Below are positions 1 to 6,921 of a DNA stretch of 64,000 nt, in pieces. The notes under the pieces were generated by a model. It saw only the letters and a list, made by a program, of their open reading frames with translations, searched no databases and was not told the DNA's origin. Source of the DNA: Gammaproteobacteria bacterium (GTDB lineage: Bacteria > Pseudomonadota > Gammaproteobacteria > Pseudomonadales > Azotimanducaceae); NCBI GenBank assembly GCA_002689445.1, contig NZGC01000033.1:1-64000 (forward strand), in the 5' to 3' direction. Positions within the stretch are counted from its first letter, which is position 1. Each line of letters opens with the position of its first letter. The position numbers and the translations under genes were made by a program.

Positions 1-172
1 ACTTGATGATGACCCCGCTCGCCGACAGCTGCTGCAAAAAAAGTCGTTCGATGTTTGGACGATTGTCCGTCGAGGCAGAAGCCGGCGCATCAGATGCCGT
101 TTGTTCGCCTGAAATACCCTGGTCACACCCGATTAGAGACAGGAGACTGATGTACATCAAGAGCTTCTTCAT
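1..172 (-). CDS. Putative lipoprotein, N-terminal part only (runs off the left edge)
   Basis: The ATG at 172-170 opens a frame that stays open to the window edge, so only the first 57 residues are visible. The start MKKLLMYISLLSLIGC is a classic type II signal peptide: two lysines, a hydrophobic core and a lipobox LIGC with the cysteine at residue 16. A low-complexity Ala/Ser/Thr stretch follows, typical of a linker behind a lipid anchor, then a segment beginning NIERLFLQQLSASG. A GAGG element lies about 10 nt before the ATG. The product should be exported and lipid-anchored; its family is not recognised from this fragment. An overlapping plus-strand frame over the same bases looks like a shadow. 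Confidence 0.65.
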   Translation of the reverse strand, partial: MKKLLMYISLLSLIGCDQGISGEQTASDAPASASTDNRPNIERLFLQQLSASGVIIK

Positions 173-646
173 AACTCGGCATCCTCTGGCATTCGGTTAT
201 TGCGCTAAACGCCTCTGAATACTAGAGAGATTAAGCCATTATGTAAAAGCCTCTTGGGTCTTACAGTTTGCTGGTCCTAACATGTTGTCTTTGATTGGAG
301 ACATTAGACTCGAGCGCGGCGCCTACCATGTTTAGTCGTTTGAGTTGCTTGACCGTGTGCCAGCGTTGCGAGGGCATCAACGAATTGGTGATTTCATCTG
401 CGCAAGCAAAATATAGGTAGCACTGAATTTTTCCATTTAATATGGGAAGGCGCCTATATCCTAGAATCGCCTCTTTCTGGCATGGGACTCTTTGACTTCA
501 TTCGTAAGAAGACTTTGGCAGATCAAACCGATCAAGAACCTTTGGCCCGCGAAAAAAGGCCTCAACAAACCAACTTGATAGGGCGTTTCGTTGTCTCCCT
601 GAGCTCCGATCGCAAATCACCGGCTGTTAACGACTCGACCCACTCC
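173..646. other. Intergenic stretch without a convincing gene
   Basis: No frame here has both a ribosome binding site and protein-like composition. A plus-strand frame at 482-769 begins MGLFDFIRKK but has no Shine-Dalgarno, becomes a Ser/Thr/Arg/Gln-rich string and runs through two hairpins and into the end of the convergent peroxiredoxin gene, so it is not called. The stretch presumably holds the promoter of the lipoprotein gene at the left edge, but no consensus hexamers stand out. Confidence 0.45.
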
Positions 647-701
647 GCCTTGTCTGTACGAACAAGGCAAACACCGAGAGCCTGCACCCTGCCTAGCTCT
701 C
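647..701 (-). terminator. Two adjacent hairpins 3' of the peroxiredoxin-like gene
   Basis: Two perfect inverted repeats sit next to each other: GCCTTGT (647-653) with ACAAGGC (662-668), 7 bp with an 8-nt loop, and GAGAGC (676-681) with GCTCTC (696-701), 6 bp with a 14-nt loop. They lie 26-80 nt past the stop codon of the minus-strand gene ending at 727. Neither is followed by a T-run, so intrinsic termination is doubtful. They may instead protect the mRNA 3' end. Confidence 0.3.
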
Positions 702-726
702 ACAAATACAGTCGGCAACAATACCA

Positions 727-1215
727 TCAACCTTTCTCGGCCTTTGCTCGCTGGGCATTCAAAAACTGAATTAGTGTTAGCGCTTCTGCTGGATCCATAC
801 GTCCAATCGGTGAGTTACTGTAGGCCGACATCATGACCTTTCCACTTTTGGTGATCACAAATTCGCTCGGTTGAATATGATCACGACGCTCGTCCCACCA
901 TGAACCCAACGCATCTCCATCAGCGCGGGTCATGCCATAAGCGACCGGGAAGCCTAAATCTCGAGCTACTTCAGCTGTCTGTTCCTGGGAATCCACAGTA
1001 CCCGCAATGATACTGACACCTTCTGCTAAGAACGCGGCACGGCGTTCTTCATAGCCAGCCAAGAGCCGGCGACAATACGGTCACCAATGTCCTCGATAGA
1101 ACAAAGCGATGGTCATGGGCGTTTCAAGATCAGCTGGAAACGAGAAGGTGCCACCATCTGCCAAGCTGAGCGACACTGACGGGAATACGTCACCCGAGTT
1201 TAGAAAGTTAGGCAT
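727..1215 (-). CDS. Peroxiredoxin-like redox protein, probable selenoprotein with in-frame TGA (UxxC)
   Basis: The ATG at 1215-1213 has a perfect ribosome site (AAAGGAGG at 1225-1232, 9-nt spacer). The frame gives 162 residues when the TGA at 1083-1081 is read through. Before it stands LFYRGHW (residues 38-44) and after it PYCRR. AhpC/TSA-like redoxins of this type have YRGxWCPYC, so the TGA replaces the first catalytic cysteine: U45-P-Y-C48. The downstream frame stays family-like, with a thioredoxin-fold core and a C-terminal GKVMMSAYSNSPIGR segment. The expected role is cytoplasmic peroxide or disulfide reduction with selenocysteine as the attacking residue. The TGA is followed by C, the leakiest context. 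A nonsense mutation making a pseudogene is the alternative. No sel genes lie in the window, and TGA serves as an ordinary stop elsewhere (ychF, mltB). Automated callers would start the gene inside, at 1062. Confidence 0.75.
1028..1049 (-). promoter_or_regulatory. Candidate bacterial SECIS hairpin
   Basis: On the mRNA strand AAGAACGC pairs perfectly with GCGTTCTT (8 bp) around the hexaloop CGUGCC. The stem base lies 31 nt after the TGA at 1081-1083 and the loop starts 39 nt after it. Bacterial SECIS elements are hairpins just inside the coding region, with a G among the first loop bases, often followed by U; G is the second loop base here and U the third. The loop is slightly further from the TGA than usual. 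A second, closer hairpin is possible: GCCGGC with GCTGGC around TCTTG, starting 10 nt after the TGA. Which one would act, if either, cannot be decided by eye. Confidence 0.4.
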
Positions 1216-1224
1216 ACAAGGTTT

Positions 1225-1232
1225 CCTCCTTT
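1225..1232 (-). promoter_or_regulatory. Ribosome binding site fixing the start of the selenoprotein gene
   Basis: The mRNA-strand sequence AAAGGAGG lies 9 nt upstream of the ATG at 1215. It is one of the strongest Shine-Dalgarno sites in the window. It decides that translation starts before the in-frame TGA and not at a codon after it, which is the main argument that the 44 codons upstream of the TGA are expressed. Confidence 0.8.
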
Positions 1233-1404
1233 GCGAATCCCTCACGAACTCGCGTTTACCATAGCAAATGTTGACCGCGCAGTGGTGAAAATCTGCCTAC
1301 TGCTCGCTGAGCTTTAGCAAGCTTTGGGCACCAAAGTCGAACAATCGTTGTTTTATGTGCGATATCCGGTTTTTGTAACTAGGGAAGTCAGTTGCGAATC
1401 TATT

Positions 1405-1668
1405 ATGGCAGAGGCAGGAAAGGGTTGGTTTGTTCTGGGGTTTATGATCCTTTTGCTGGTGATCTATCTGGCGTCTATTTTTCTACCTAGACAGCGATGC
1501 CCGCACTGCAAATTTCGTTTTTCGTTGCCTAAGCAGGTAGACCAAAAAGGTGACCGTGAGCGTGTGCAATGTCGTTGGTGCGATCAGGTGTGGGAGCGTT
1601 TCTCATACCGAGGCGGTGTGGGCTCCTCCCTTGGTGGAGGCGATGGAGGGGCTAGCGGTGGGCCGTGA
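1405..1668 (+). CDS. Small single-pass membrane protein with a zinc-ribbon-like cytosolic part and Gly-rich tail
   Basis: From ATG 1405 the frame gives 87 residues. Residues 8-27 (WFVLGFMILLLVIYLASIFL) form one membrane helix. Then come CPHC and, about 25 residues later, CRWC, two CxxC knuckles spaced as in a treble-clef or rubredoxin-like zinc ribbon. The end is rich in glycine (SSLGGGDGGASGGP). A frame from 1324 adds 27 unlikely residues, so the internal ATG just before the hydrophobic segment is preferred, although no good Shine-Dalgarno is seen for either. The gene is divergent from the selenoprotein gene. No family is recognised. The Gly-rich tail recalls the ends of TPM-domain membrane proteins, but no TPM domain is present. 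Confidence 0.5.
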   Translation: MAEAGKGWFVLGFMILLLVIYLASIFLPRQRCPHCKFRFSLPKQVDQKGDRERVQCRWCDQVWERFSYRGGVGSSLGGGDGGASGGP

Positions 1669-1917
1669 TAATCGCAAAGCCCATGCGATCTGGTCTTGGG
1701 GCATCGCGGTTGAGCTTTTCTTCAGACATTTTTAAATTTTTGGTCGTAGGGGATGATTACTCTCACCTGAGGTAATACTAAGATTTCCAAGATTGACTTT
1801 TAACGCAGGTCATCACAAATCGTTGCAACCAACGGCGAATTGCTGTGAAAGCGACTTAGGCAAGCTTGAACAATTTATTCGCTCGCGCCTATCTTGTTTC
1901 TAATTGGGACAGCCGGA
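1669..1917. other. Intergenic stretch between convergent genes, nothing recognised
   Basis: These 249 bases separate the 3' ends of the small membrane protein gene and the P450 gene. No hairpin with a T-run, repeat or RNA gene was found in them. Confidence 0.4.
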
Positions 1918-3174
1918 TTAATGAGGATGGAGTCGCACCGGTACTTCTCTGATACCCCGAATAAAATTATTGGGTAATCGTTGGACATCACCAACAATTT
2001 CTACTCGATCAAAACGCTTCATGATCTCTTCCCACAGTATGCGCAGCTGAAGTTCAGCCAGCCGGTTACCCATACAACGGTGGACGCCAAAACCAAAAGC
2101 CACATGAGCCCGTGCGTTGGGCCGATCGATCACAAATTGTTCGGGGTCTTCGAAAACAGCTTCATCACGGTTGCCAGAAAGGTACCACATGATGACCTTA
2201 TCTCCCTCTCTAATCTGCTTACCGCCAAGCTCGAAGTCGGTGAGCGCTGTTCTGCGCATATGGATTACCGGCGTCTGCCAGCGCACCATTTCAGCCACCA
2301 TGTTAGGTATGAGTCCAGGATCCTCACGGAGCTTCTGGTATTGATCCGGGTACTTATTCAGAGCTAAAACTCCCCCGCTGATGCTGTTTCGTGTCGTATC
2401 GTTGCCTCCGACAATCAGCAGCAGCAAATTCCCCAGGAAAAGCTCTGGATCTTCATTCATTCGGGCGGTTGCCTCGTTATGCTGCAGCATCGAAATAAGA
2501 TCGAAGGAAGGTGGCTGGCCCAGCTTTGCCATCCACAATTGATAAAATGCGGCGGCGGCACCCATTAACTCGTCGTAACGTTCCTTCATATTGATACTGT
2601 CGTCACCGGTGACTTCTGGTACGTTCGTCGCCAAATCGGACCAACGCACCAACTTGAGTCGGTCTTCGTAGGGAAAATCAAATAGCGTGGCCAGCATTCC
2701 CGCGGTCAGCTCGATCGAAACCCGGTCGACCCAATTAAAGGTCTCGCCCACTGGAAGGTGATCGAGGATCTCGCAGGCCCGCGCTCTGATCATTGGCTCA
2801 AAGCCCGACAGGTTCTTGGGAGCTACGGTGGGGGCAACCGCCATACGCTGTTTGATATGTTCTGCGCCGTCCATTGCAATGAAATTCTTACCTTGCATCT
2901 GACCTTCTTCGGCCACGTAGGGATCGACAATCGCGATGCCTTTTGCTTCGGATGAGAATATTTCGTTGTTGGTATCAACCGCCTTTATCATGTCATGACT
3001 ACTCACCGACCAGAAGGGACCGTTGACGCTGTCGGCGAGGTAGTGCACGGGTGCCTCCTTGCGAAGACGCTCGAACCAAGGTTGCCAGCTATCATTGAGA
3101 AAGATCTCTGGCCGACTAACATCAATCTCATCCAATGGAACGTCGGCAACCTCTATGTTTTCCTTGATGCTCAT
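1918..3174 (-). CDS. CYP153-family cytochrome P450, terminal alkane hydroxylase type
   Basis: The product (418 residues from ATG 3174) is a soluble class I bacterial P450. The I-helix oxygen-binding motif GGNDTTRNS is at 256-264, ExxR (EMVR) at 295-298 and the haem loop FGFGVHRCMG at 360-369 with the haem-ligand cysteine at 367. GGNDTTRNS, MRRTAL and MWYLSGNRD are hallmarks of CYP153, which hydroxylates the terminal carbon of medium-chain alkanes using a ferredoxin and ferredoxin reductase. The start at 3174 has AAGGG about 9 nt upstream; an earlier ATG at 3222 lacks a ribosome site and would overlap a possible promoter. No ferredoxin or reductase gene is adjacent, so the electron donors must be elsewhere. 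A TetR gene is divergent and probably controls it. Substrate range cannot be read from sequence. Confidence 0.9.
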   Translation of the reverse strand: MSIKENIEVADVPLDEIDVSRPEIFLNDSWQPWFERLRKEAPVHYLADSVNGPFWSVSSHDMIKAVDTNNEIFSSEAKGIAIVDPYVAEEGQMQGKNFIAMDGAEHIKQRMAVAPTVAPKNLSGFEPMIRARACEILDHLPVGETFNWVDRVSIELTAGMLATLFDFPYEDRLKLVRWSDLATNVPEVTGDDSINMKERYDELMGAAAAFYQLWMAKLGQPPSFDLISMLQHNEATARMNEDPELFLGNLLLLIVGGNDTTRNSISGGVLALNKYPDQYQKLREDPGLIPNMVAEMVRWQTPVIHMRRTALTDFELGGKQIREGDKVIMWYLSGNRDEAVFEDPEQFVIDRPNARAHVAFGFGVHRCMGNRLAELQLRILWEEIMKRFDRVEIVGDVQRLPNNFIRGIREVPVRLHPH

Positions 3175-3202
3175 CGCTATGCCCTTTTTAGGTACCGACA
3201 TT

Positions 3203-3232
3203 AACTTAGAGGACGAATTCATAAGTAGTCAA
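3203..3232 (-). promoter_or_regulatory. Possible promoter of the P450 gene
   Basis: On the minus strand TTGACT (3232-3227) is followed 18 nt later by TAAGTT (3208-3203), a plausible but weak sigma-70 pair. Transcription would then begin near 3195, just upstream of the preferred start codon at 3174 and downstream of the alternative ATG at 3222. The site lies 42-70 bases from the divergent TetR gene start, where an operator would be expected; no clear palindrome was identified. Confidence 0.3.
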
Positions 3233-3273
3233 GTGTTTACTTTCTTTGAAGATCCATCTAACGTTCGGCGCTT

Positions 3274-3891
3274 ATGCAAGATCAAATGTTTAATCAATCG
3301 TGGCACCCTCTCGACCCAAGAGTTGCTCGCACTGAGCATGCAATTCGTAAGGCTTTGTTAACGGCCCTGAACTCGGGCAAAGACCTTGCTTCGCTGACAG
3401 TGTCAGAGATTGCCAGGCAAGCTGGCGTCACTCGGAAAACTTTTTATGTGCGTGTAGGCTCATTAGAGCAGTTGGTTGAGAGCTTGGTTTATGATTTGTT
3501 TCAGGACATTGCACTCGAGATTGACGACGAGCGCTTGAAGATGCCGATCGCAAGAAATTCACTCTCGATGTCGGTGTTGCATTATTGCCAGGCGCATCAG
3601 AGCGTTCTTGGGCCGCTTGTTCGTCAGTGCTCAGCCAGCCTTTTTATGAAGCCGCTCACTAAGGTACTAACTCAAATGCTTGGACGGGTTAGACAGGTTA
3701 ATCAAACTCCGACTTTGGGAGCCTTTGAACAGGCCTATTTGATCGCCGCGATCGCGAGTGTGGTCCATGGGGTGCTGAGGGTATGGGTTGAGCGTGGTTT
3801 TGGCGATGCGCCCGATCAAATTGCCAATTTTACGGATACACTTTTGATTGGAGGGATTCAAAACATTTTGCTGGCAGATGGAGGTGCATAG
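3274..3891 (+). CDS. TetR/AcrR-family transcriptional regulator
   Basis: The 205-residue protein has the TetR layout: an N-terminal helix-turn-helix domain and a helical ligand-binding and dimer domain. The DNA-binding part is residues 25-70, with the recognition motif VSEIARQAGVTRKTFYVRV at 43-61. The C-terminal part is poorly conserved, as usual for the family. The gene is divergent from the CYP153 gene with about 50-100 bp between starts, the common arrangement for a local repressor and its target. The inducer is unknown; a fatty acid, alkane or alcohol derivative would fit the neighbour. The start at 3274 has no strong Shine-Dalgarno, and an ATG four codons later is possible. Confidence 0.85.
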   Translation: MQDQMFNQSWHPLDPRVARTEHAIRKALLTALNSGKDLASLTVSEIARQAGVTRKTFYVRVGSLEQLVESLVYDLFQDIALEIDDERLKMPIARNSLSMSVLHYCQAHQSVLGPLVRQCSASLFMKPLTKVLTQMLGRVRQVNQTPTLGAFEQAYLIAAIASVVHGVLRVWVERGFGDAPDQIANFTDTLLIGGIQNILLADGGA

Positions 3892-4052
3892 CAATGCGCG
3901 ATAACCAGTTTTGAGGTTTCAGGCTTTAACTTTACCGATACAGCAGCTAAAAATCAGAAACGACCCGCAATCGAGACATTACAATCGTGGGAATGAAGAC
4001 CGGCTTTCGACATTTCATTCTTCACCATTGCTTTTCGCGCAAGCTCGGGAGT

Positions 4053-4129
4053 TGGTAGCTACGGGTGGACTTGAACCACCGACCCCAGCATTATGAATGC
4101 TGTGCTCTAACCAGCTGAGCTACGTAGCC
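4053..4129 (-). tRNA. tRNA-Met (CAT), elongator type
   Basis: The minus strand folds as a full cloverleaf: acceptor GGCTACG with CGTAGCT (G-U closing pair), D arm beginning GCTC, anticodon stem CAGCA/TGCTG with loop TTCATAA giving anticodon CAT, T loop GTTCAAG and an encoded CCA at the 3' end (4053-4055). The 5' half GGCTACGTAGCTCAG matches the enterobacterial elongator tRNA-Met, and the first pair is not the mismatch of an initiator. An isoleucine tRNA with a modifiable CAT anticodon is the less likely alternative. It lies 60 bp downstream of the ychF-linked membrane protein gene on the same strand. Confidence 0.93.
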
Positions 4130-4189
4130 ACATTTGAAGCGGCGAAGATTGTCGGCGCTGGATGATTTTTTGTCAAGCAACGTGCTTCT

Positions 4190-4519
4190 CTAAGGAATCA
4201 GCGCAGGCGCAATGAATATCACAAATGCGATCAATACGGGCATTGCCACCCAGTAATGGCAGCGCAGAATTGCATTCAACCTTGCTTGTTCAGCATCGGT
4301 ATTTCCATCCTTTAGTACTCGGCACATCATGACGTCAAAGCCGATTAAAATCAGGAAAATCGGGACCATAGCTGGCAATACACCATTAAAAAATAAGTCC
4401 CAGGTTGCGGTGTAATCCGGCGCACCGCCAAAAGGAAGGAGTAGTCCTCCTGAAAGCGCAACGATGTGCAGCGCTTGTCGAAGCAAGCCAATCGATCGCC
4501 AGGTGCTCAGTATATTCAT
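4190..4519 (-). CDS. Small membrane protein of unknown function, translationally coupled to ychF
   Basis: The 109-residue product is mostly hydrophobic, with segments near residues 14-31, 45-65 and 88-108, so two or three membrane helices are likely. Between the last two lies a short charged region (RVLKDGNTDAEQARLNAILR). No family is recognised. Its ATG overlaps the ychF stop by one base (TGATG), which implies translation coupled to ychF. It is the last protein gene of the prs-rplY-pth-ychF run and is followed by tRNA-Met. Confidence 0.65.
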   Translation of the reverse strand: MNILSTWRSIGLLRQALHIVALSGGLLLPFGGAPDYTATWDLFFNGVLPAMVPIFLILIGFDVMMCRVLKDGNTDAEQARLNAILRCHYWVAMPVLIAFVIFIAPALIP

Positions 4520-5610
4520 CAGACATTAAACCTAAAATGCATCACGTCGCCGTCTTGGACGACATACTCTTTACCTTCCAATCGCCATTTGCCGGCTTCC
4601 TTGGCGCCCGCCTCACCACCCCCGGCGACAAAATCTCCATACGCTGTGACTTCCGCTCGTATAAACCCTTTTTCAAAATCAGTGTGTATTACCGCTGCTG
4701 CTTTTGGGGCCGTGGCTCCTTGCCGAACGGTCCACGCCCGAACCTCTTTGGGACCTGCAGTAAAATAAGTTTGTAAACCGAGTAATTTATAACCCGCGCG
4801 AATCACCCGGTCTAATCCTGGCTCATCCATTCCAAGATCTGCTAAGAACTCAAGGCGTTCATCGTCATCTAGTTCTGCGATCTCTGCCTCCAACTTATTA
4901 CAGATCACGACGATCTCTGCGGCCTCACGCTCAGCAATCGCACTAACGGCATCCAGCAAAGGGTTATTTTCAAAGCCGGTTTCATCGACGTTAGCAATAT
5001 AGAGGACTTTCTTGCTGGTCAAGAGGTGTAATTGCCTGACCAGCTCTTGCTGTTCTTTTGCAATCTCAAAACTTCGAGCAGGGTAACCTTCGTTAATATG
5101 CCCGAGCAACGCTTCAAACAATTGCATCTCGACAATGGCTTCTTTGTTGCCGCTCTTTGCAACTCGCTGAACTCTCGCTATCGCTTTTTCAACCGTATCC
5201 AAATCAGCAAGCTGCAATTCCGTATTAATAATTTCGATATCTCTTGCGGGATCGATCGAGTCCGAGACATGAGTGACGTTCTCATCCACGAAACACCGGA
5301 CCACATGCGCTATCGCATCGGTTTCGCGAATGTTCGCGAGGAATTGGTTGCCCAAACCTTCTCCCTTGGAGGCACCCGCCACCAATCCCGCAATATCCAC
5401 AAACTCCATTGAAGTAGGAATGACTTTTTCCGGCTGAACGAGACTGGCGATGGTATCCAAACGGGGGTCTGGCATCGGCACAACACCTGAGTTGGGCTCT
5501 ATCGTGCAGAAAGGAAAGTTTTCAGCAGCAATACCCGCTTTGGTCAAGGCATTAAACAAGGTTGATTTACCCACATTCGGTAAACCCACAATCCCACATT
5601 TGAAACCCAT
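4519..5610 (-). CDS. ychF: Redox-regulated ATPase YchF (Obg-like, OLA1 family)
   Basis: The 363-residue protein matches the full family length. The P-loop [14 protein letters not shown] is at residues 8-21, followed by [12 protein letters not shown] and the switch II segment [15 protein letters not shown] coiled-coil insertion lies in the middle and the C-terminal TGS-like domain ends HFRFNV. YchF is a P-loop enzyme that prefers ATP, binds the ribosome and is linked to the oxidative stress response. It stands directly behind pth (21-bp gap), as in most gammaproteobacteria, and its TGA overlaps the next start. Confidence 0.96.
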   Translation of the reverse strand: MGFKCGIVGLPNVGKSTLFNALTKAGIAAENFPFCTIEPNSGVVPMPDPRLDTIASLVQPEKVIPTSMEFVDIAGLVAGASKGEGLGNQFLANIRETDAIAHVVRCFVDENVTHVSDSIDPARDIEIINTELQLADLDTVEKAIARVQRVAKSGNKEAIVEMQLFEALLGHINEGYPARSFEIAKEQQELVRQLHLLTSKKVLYIANVDETGFENNPLLDAVSAIAEREAAEIVVICNKLEAEIAELDDDERLEFLADLGMDEPGLDRVIRAGYKLLGLQTYFTAGPKEVRAWTVRQGATAPKAAAVIHTDFEKGFIRAEVTAYGDFVAGGGEAGAKEAGKWRLEGKEYVVQDGDVMHFRFNV

Positions 5611-5631
5611 CCGTACCTCCTAACGCTCTGC

Positions 5632-6225
5632 TTAGCCTTCAGGTCGGTCTAAGCGTGTGTGCAGGGCCAACATTGCCGGCTCCCAAGCTTGTTGCATCAT
5701 CTGCGGGAATACGACCAATGCGCGCGCAATCGCCTCATCGATTGATGCTCGGTCCTCCTGGCTGGGGGGCTTTAGCACGTAGTTTGTTACCTTGCTCGCA
5801 GCCCCAGGATGGCCCACGCCTATTCTCAATCGATGAAAATCTCGCGCACCAGCTAAGGATCGACTGATATCCTTTAGACCATTGTGTCCCGCTAAGCCGC
5901 CCCCGTTTTTTAACCGCACGACGCCTGGCGGCAAATCCAGCTCATCATGAGCAATCAAAATCTGCGAGGGATCGATCCGATAAAAATTCGCAATTGCACC
6001 GACAGCTCGACCGCTCTCGTTCATGTACGTATTGGGCACGAGCAGGCGCAACGCCTGCCCGTCGAGTTGCGTTGTCGCGATGGAGCCAAAAAATTTTTTT
6101 TCTAGCTTAAGCTCACAGCCGAGGGCCTGTGCAAGCGCATCAATAAACCATACTCCTGCGTTGTGCCGAGTCTGGGTATATTGTGCGCCTGGATTGCCTA
6201 AACCAATAATCAGTTGGACCGACAT
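5632..6225 (-). CDS. pth: Peptidyl-tRNA hydrolase
   Basis: This 197-residue enzyme cleaves the ester bond of peptidyl-tRNA released prematurely from ribosomes and so recycles tRNA. The N-terminal GLGNPGAQYTQTRHNAG carries the family signature with the catalytic histidine. The conserved HDELDLPPG and GGGLAGHNGLKD segments, which bind the tRNA and peptide, are intact. Length is close to the 194 residues of the E. coli enzyme. It sits between rplY and ychF, an order conserved across gammaproteobacteria. Confidence 0.97.
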   Translation of the reverse strand: MSVQLIIGLGNPGAQYTQTRHNAGVWFIDALAQALGCELKLEKKFFGSIATTQLDGQALRLLVPNTYMNESGRAVGAIANFYRIDPSQILIAHDELDLPPGVVRLKNGGGLAGHNGLKDISRSLAGARDFHRLRIGVGHPGAASKVTNYVLKPPSQEDRASIDEAIARALVVFPQMMQQAWEPAMLALHTRLDRPEG

Positions 6226-6249
6226 CAGGCTTGGGTCCTACTCTTTGGG

Positions 6250-6903
6250 TTATTCCTCTGCAGCAGGCGTATCCTCACCTTCTTCTGCTGCTTCTTCAGC
6301 GGCTTTCTCAGCTTCAGCACGCTTATTGATATTCACCGACACAACAACCTGATCATAGTCAGCGCCTTGCGCCAATGCAGGAATCGTTACGCCCTCTGGC
6401 AAATTTACTTGACTCATGTGTAGAGCCTCTCCGATGTCTACGTCAGCGAGATCGACCTCAATATACTCTGGCAGATCGCCTGGTAAGCAACTGATCGTAA
6501 TCTGGCTCATGTTGTGGGAAATCTGTCCACCACCGGTTTTCACGCCAACGCAGCTCTCTTCGTTCAAGAAGTGGAACGGAACCTCAACCGTGATCGCCTG
6601 ATCCAATAAAATTCTCTGAAAGTCTGCATGCAAAATTCGACTCTTCGATGGATGCCGCTGTAAATCCTTGATGATGGCATTCTGCTTATCACCCGCGACA
6701 TTAATCGTCAAAATATGCGAGAAGAATGCCTCATTTTCGGTGGCTTTAATCAAATCTTTGTGTGCGATTGACAATGATTGCGGATCCTGTCCGGCGCCAT
6801 AGATAATGGCGGGTACCAGATCAGCTTGCAGACGTAGGCGGCGGCTCGCACCTTTCCCTAAATCGGCTCTTACTTCGGCTTGTAGCTCGAATTCAGCTGC
6901 CAT
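6250..6903 (-). CDS. rplY: Large-subunit ribosomal protein L25, long Ctc form
   Basis: The 217-residue protein is the two-domain form: an N-terminal L25 domain (about 1-95) that binds 5S rRNA and a C-terminal TL5/Ctc domain (about 100-190). The Ala/Glu-rich tail AEKAAEEAAEEGEDTPAAEE is disordered and acidic, common in this form. E. coli has only the short 94-residue version, so the gene resembles those of Pseudomonas and relatives. It follows prs after a 74-bp spacer that can form nested hairpins. Confidence 0.96.
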   Translation of the reverse strand: MAAEFELQAEVRADLGKGASRRLRLQADLVPAIIYGAGQDPQSLSIAHKDLIKATENEAFFSHILTINVAGDKQNAIIKDLQRHPSKSRILHADFQRILLDQAITVEVPFHFLNEESCVGVKTGGGQISHNMSQITISCLPGDLPEYIEVDLADVDIGEALHMSQVNLPEGVTIPALAQGADYDQVVVSVNINKRAEAEKAAEEAAEEGEDTPAAEE

Positions 6904-6921
6904 GTTGTTCTCCTTAAAATC

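Noticed and set aside
3-218. Plus-strand frame of 71 residues at the left edge
   Set aside because: It is antisense to the lipoprotein signal peptide on the minus strand, which has a ribosome site and a lipobox.
482-769. Plus-strand frame of 95 residues starting MGLFDFIRKK
   Set aside because: No ribosome site, low-complexity basic composition, covers two hairpins and overlaps the 3' end of the convergent peroxiredoxin gene.
727-1062. A 111-residue gene starting after the TGA
   Set aside because: It lacks a ribosome site and the N-terminal half of the redoxin fold; the strong site at 1225-1232 places the start at 1215.
1063-1215. Frameshift as an explanation of the split peroxiredoxin
   Set aside because: Both halves are in the same frame; only a single TGA separates them, so no insertion or deletion is needed.
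3911-4096. Plus-strand frame of 61 residues
   Set aside because: Runs antisense into tRNA-Met; the end GGLEPPTPAL is the translation of the tRNA complement, a common false call.
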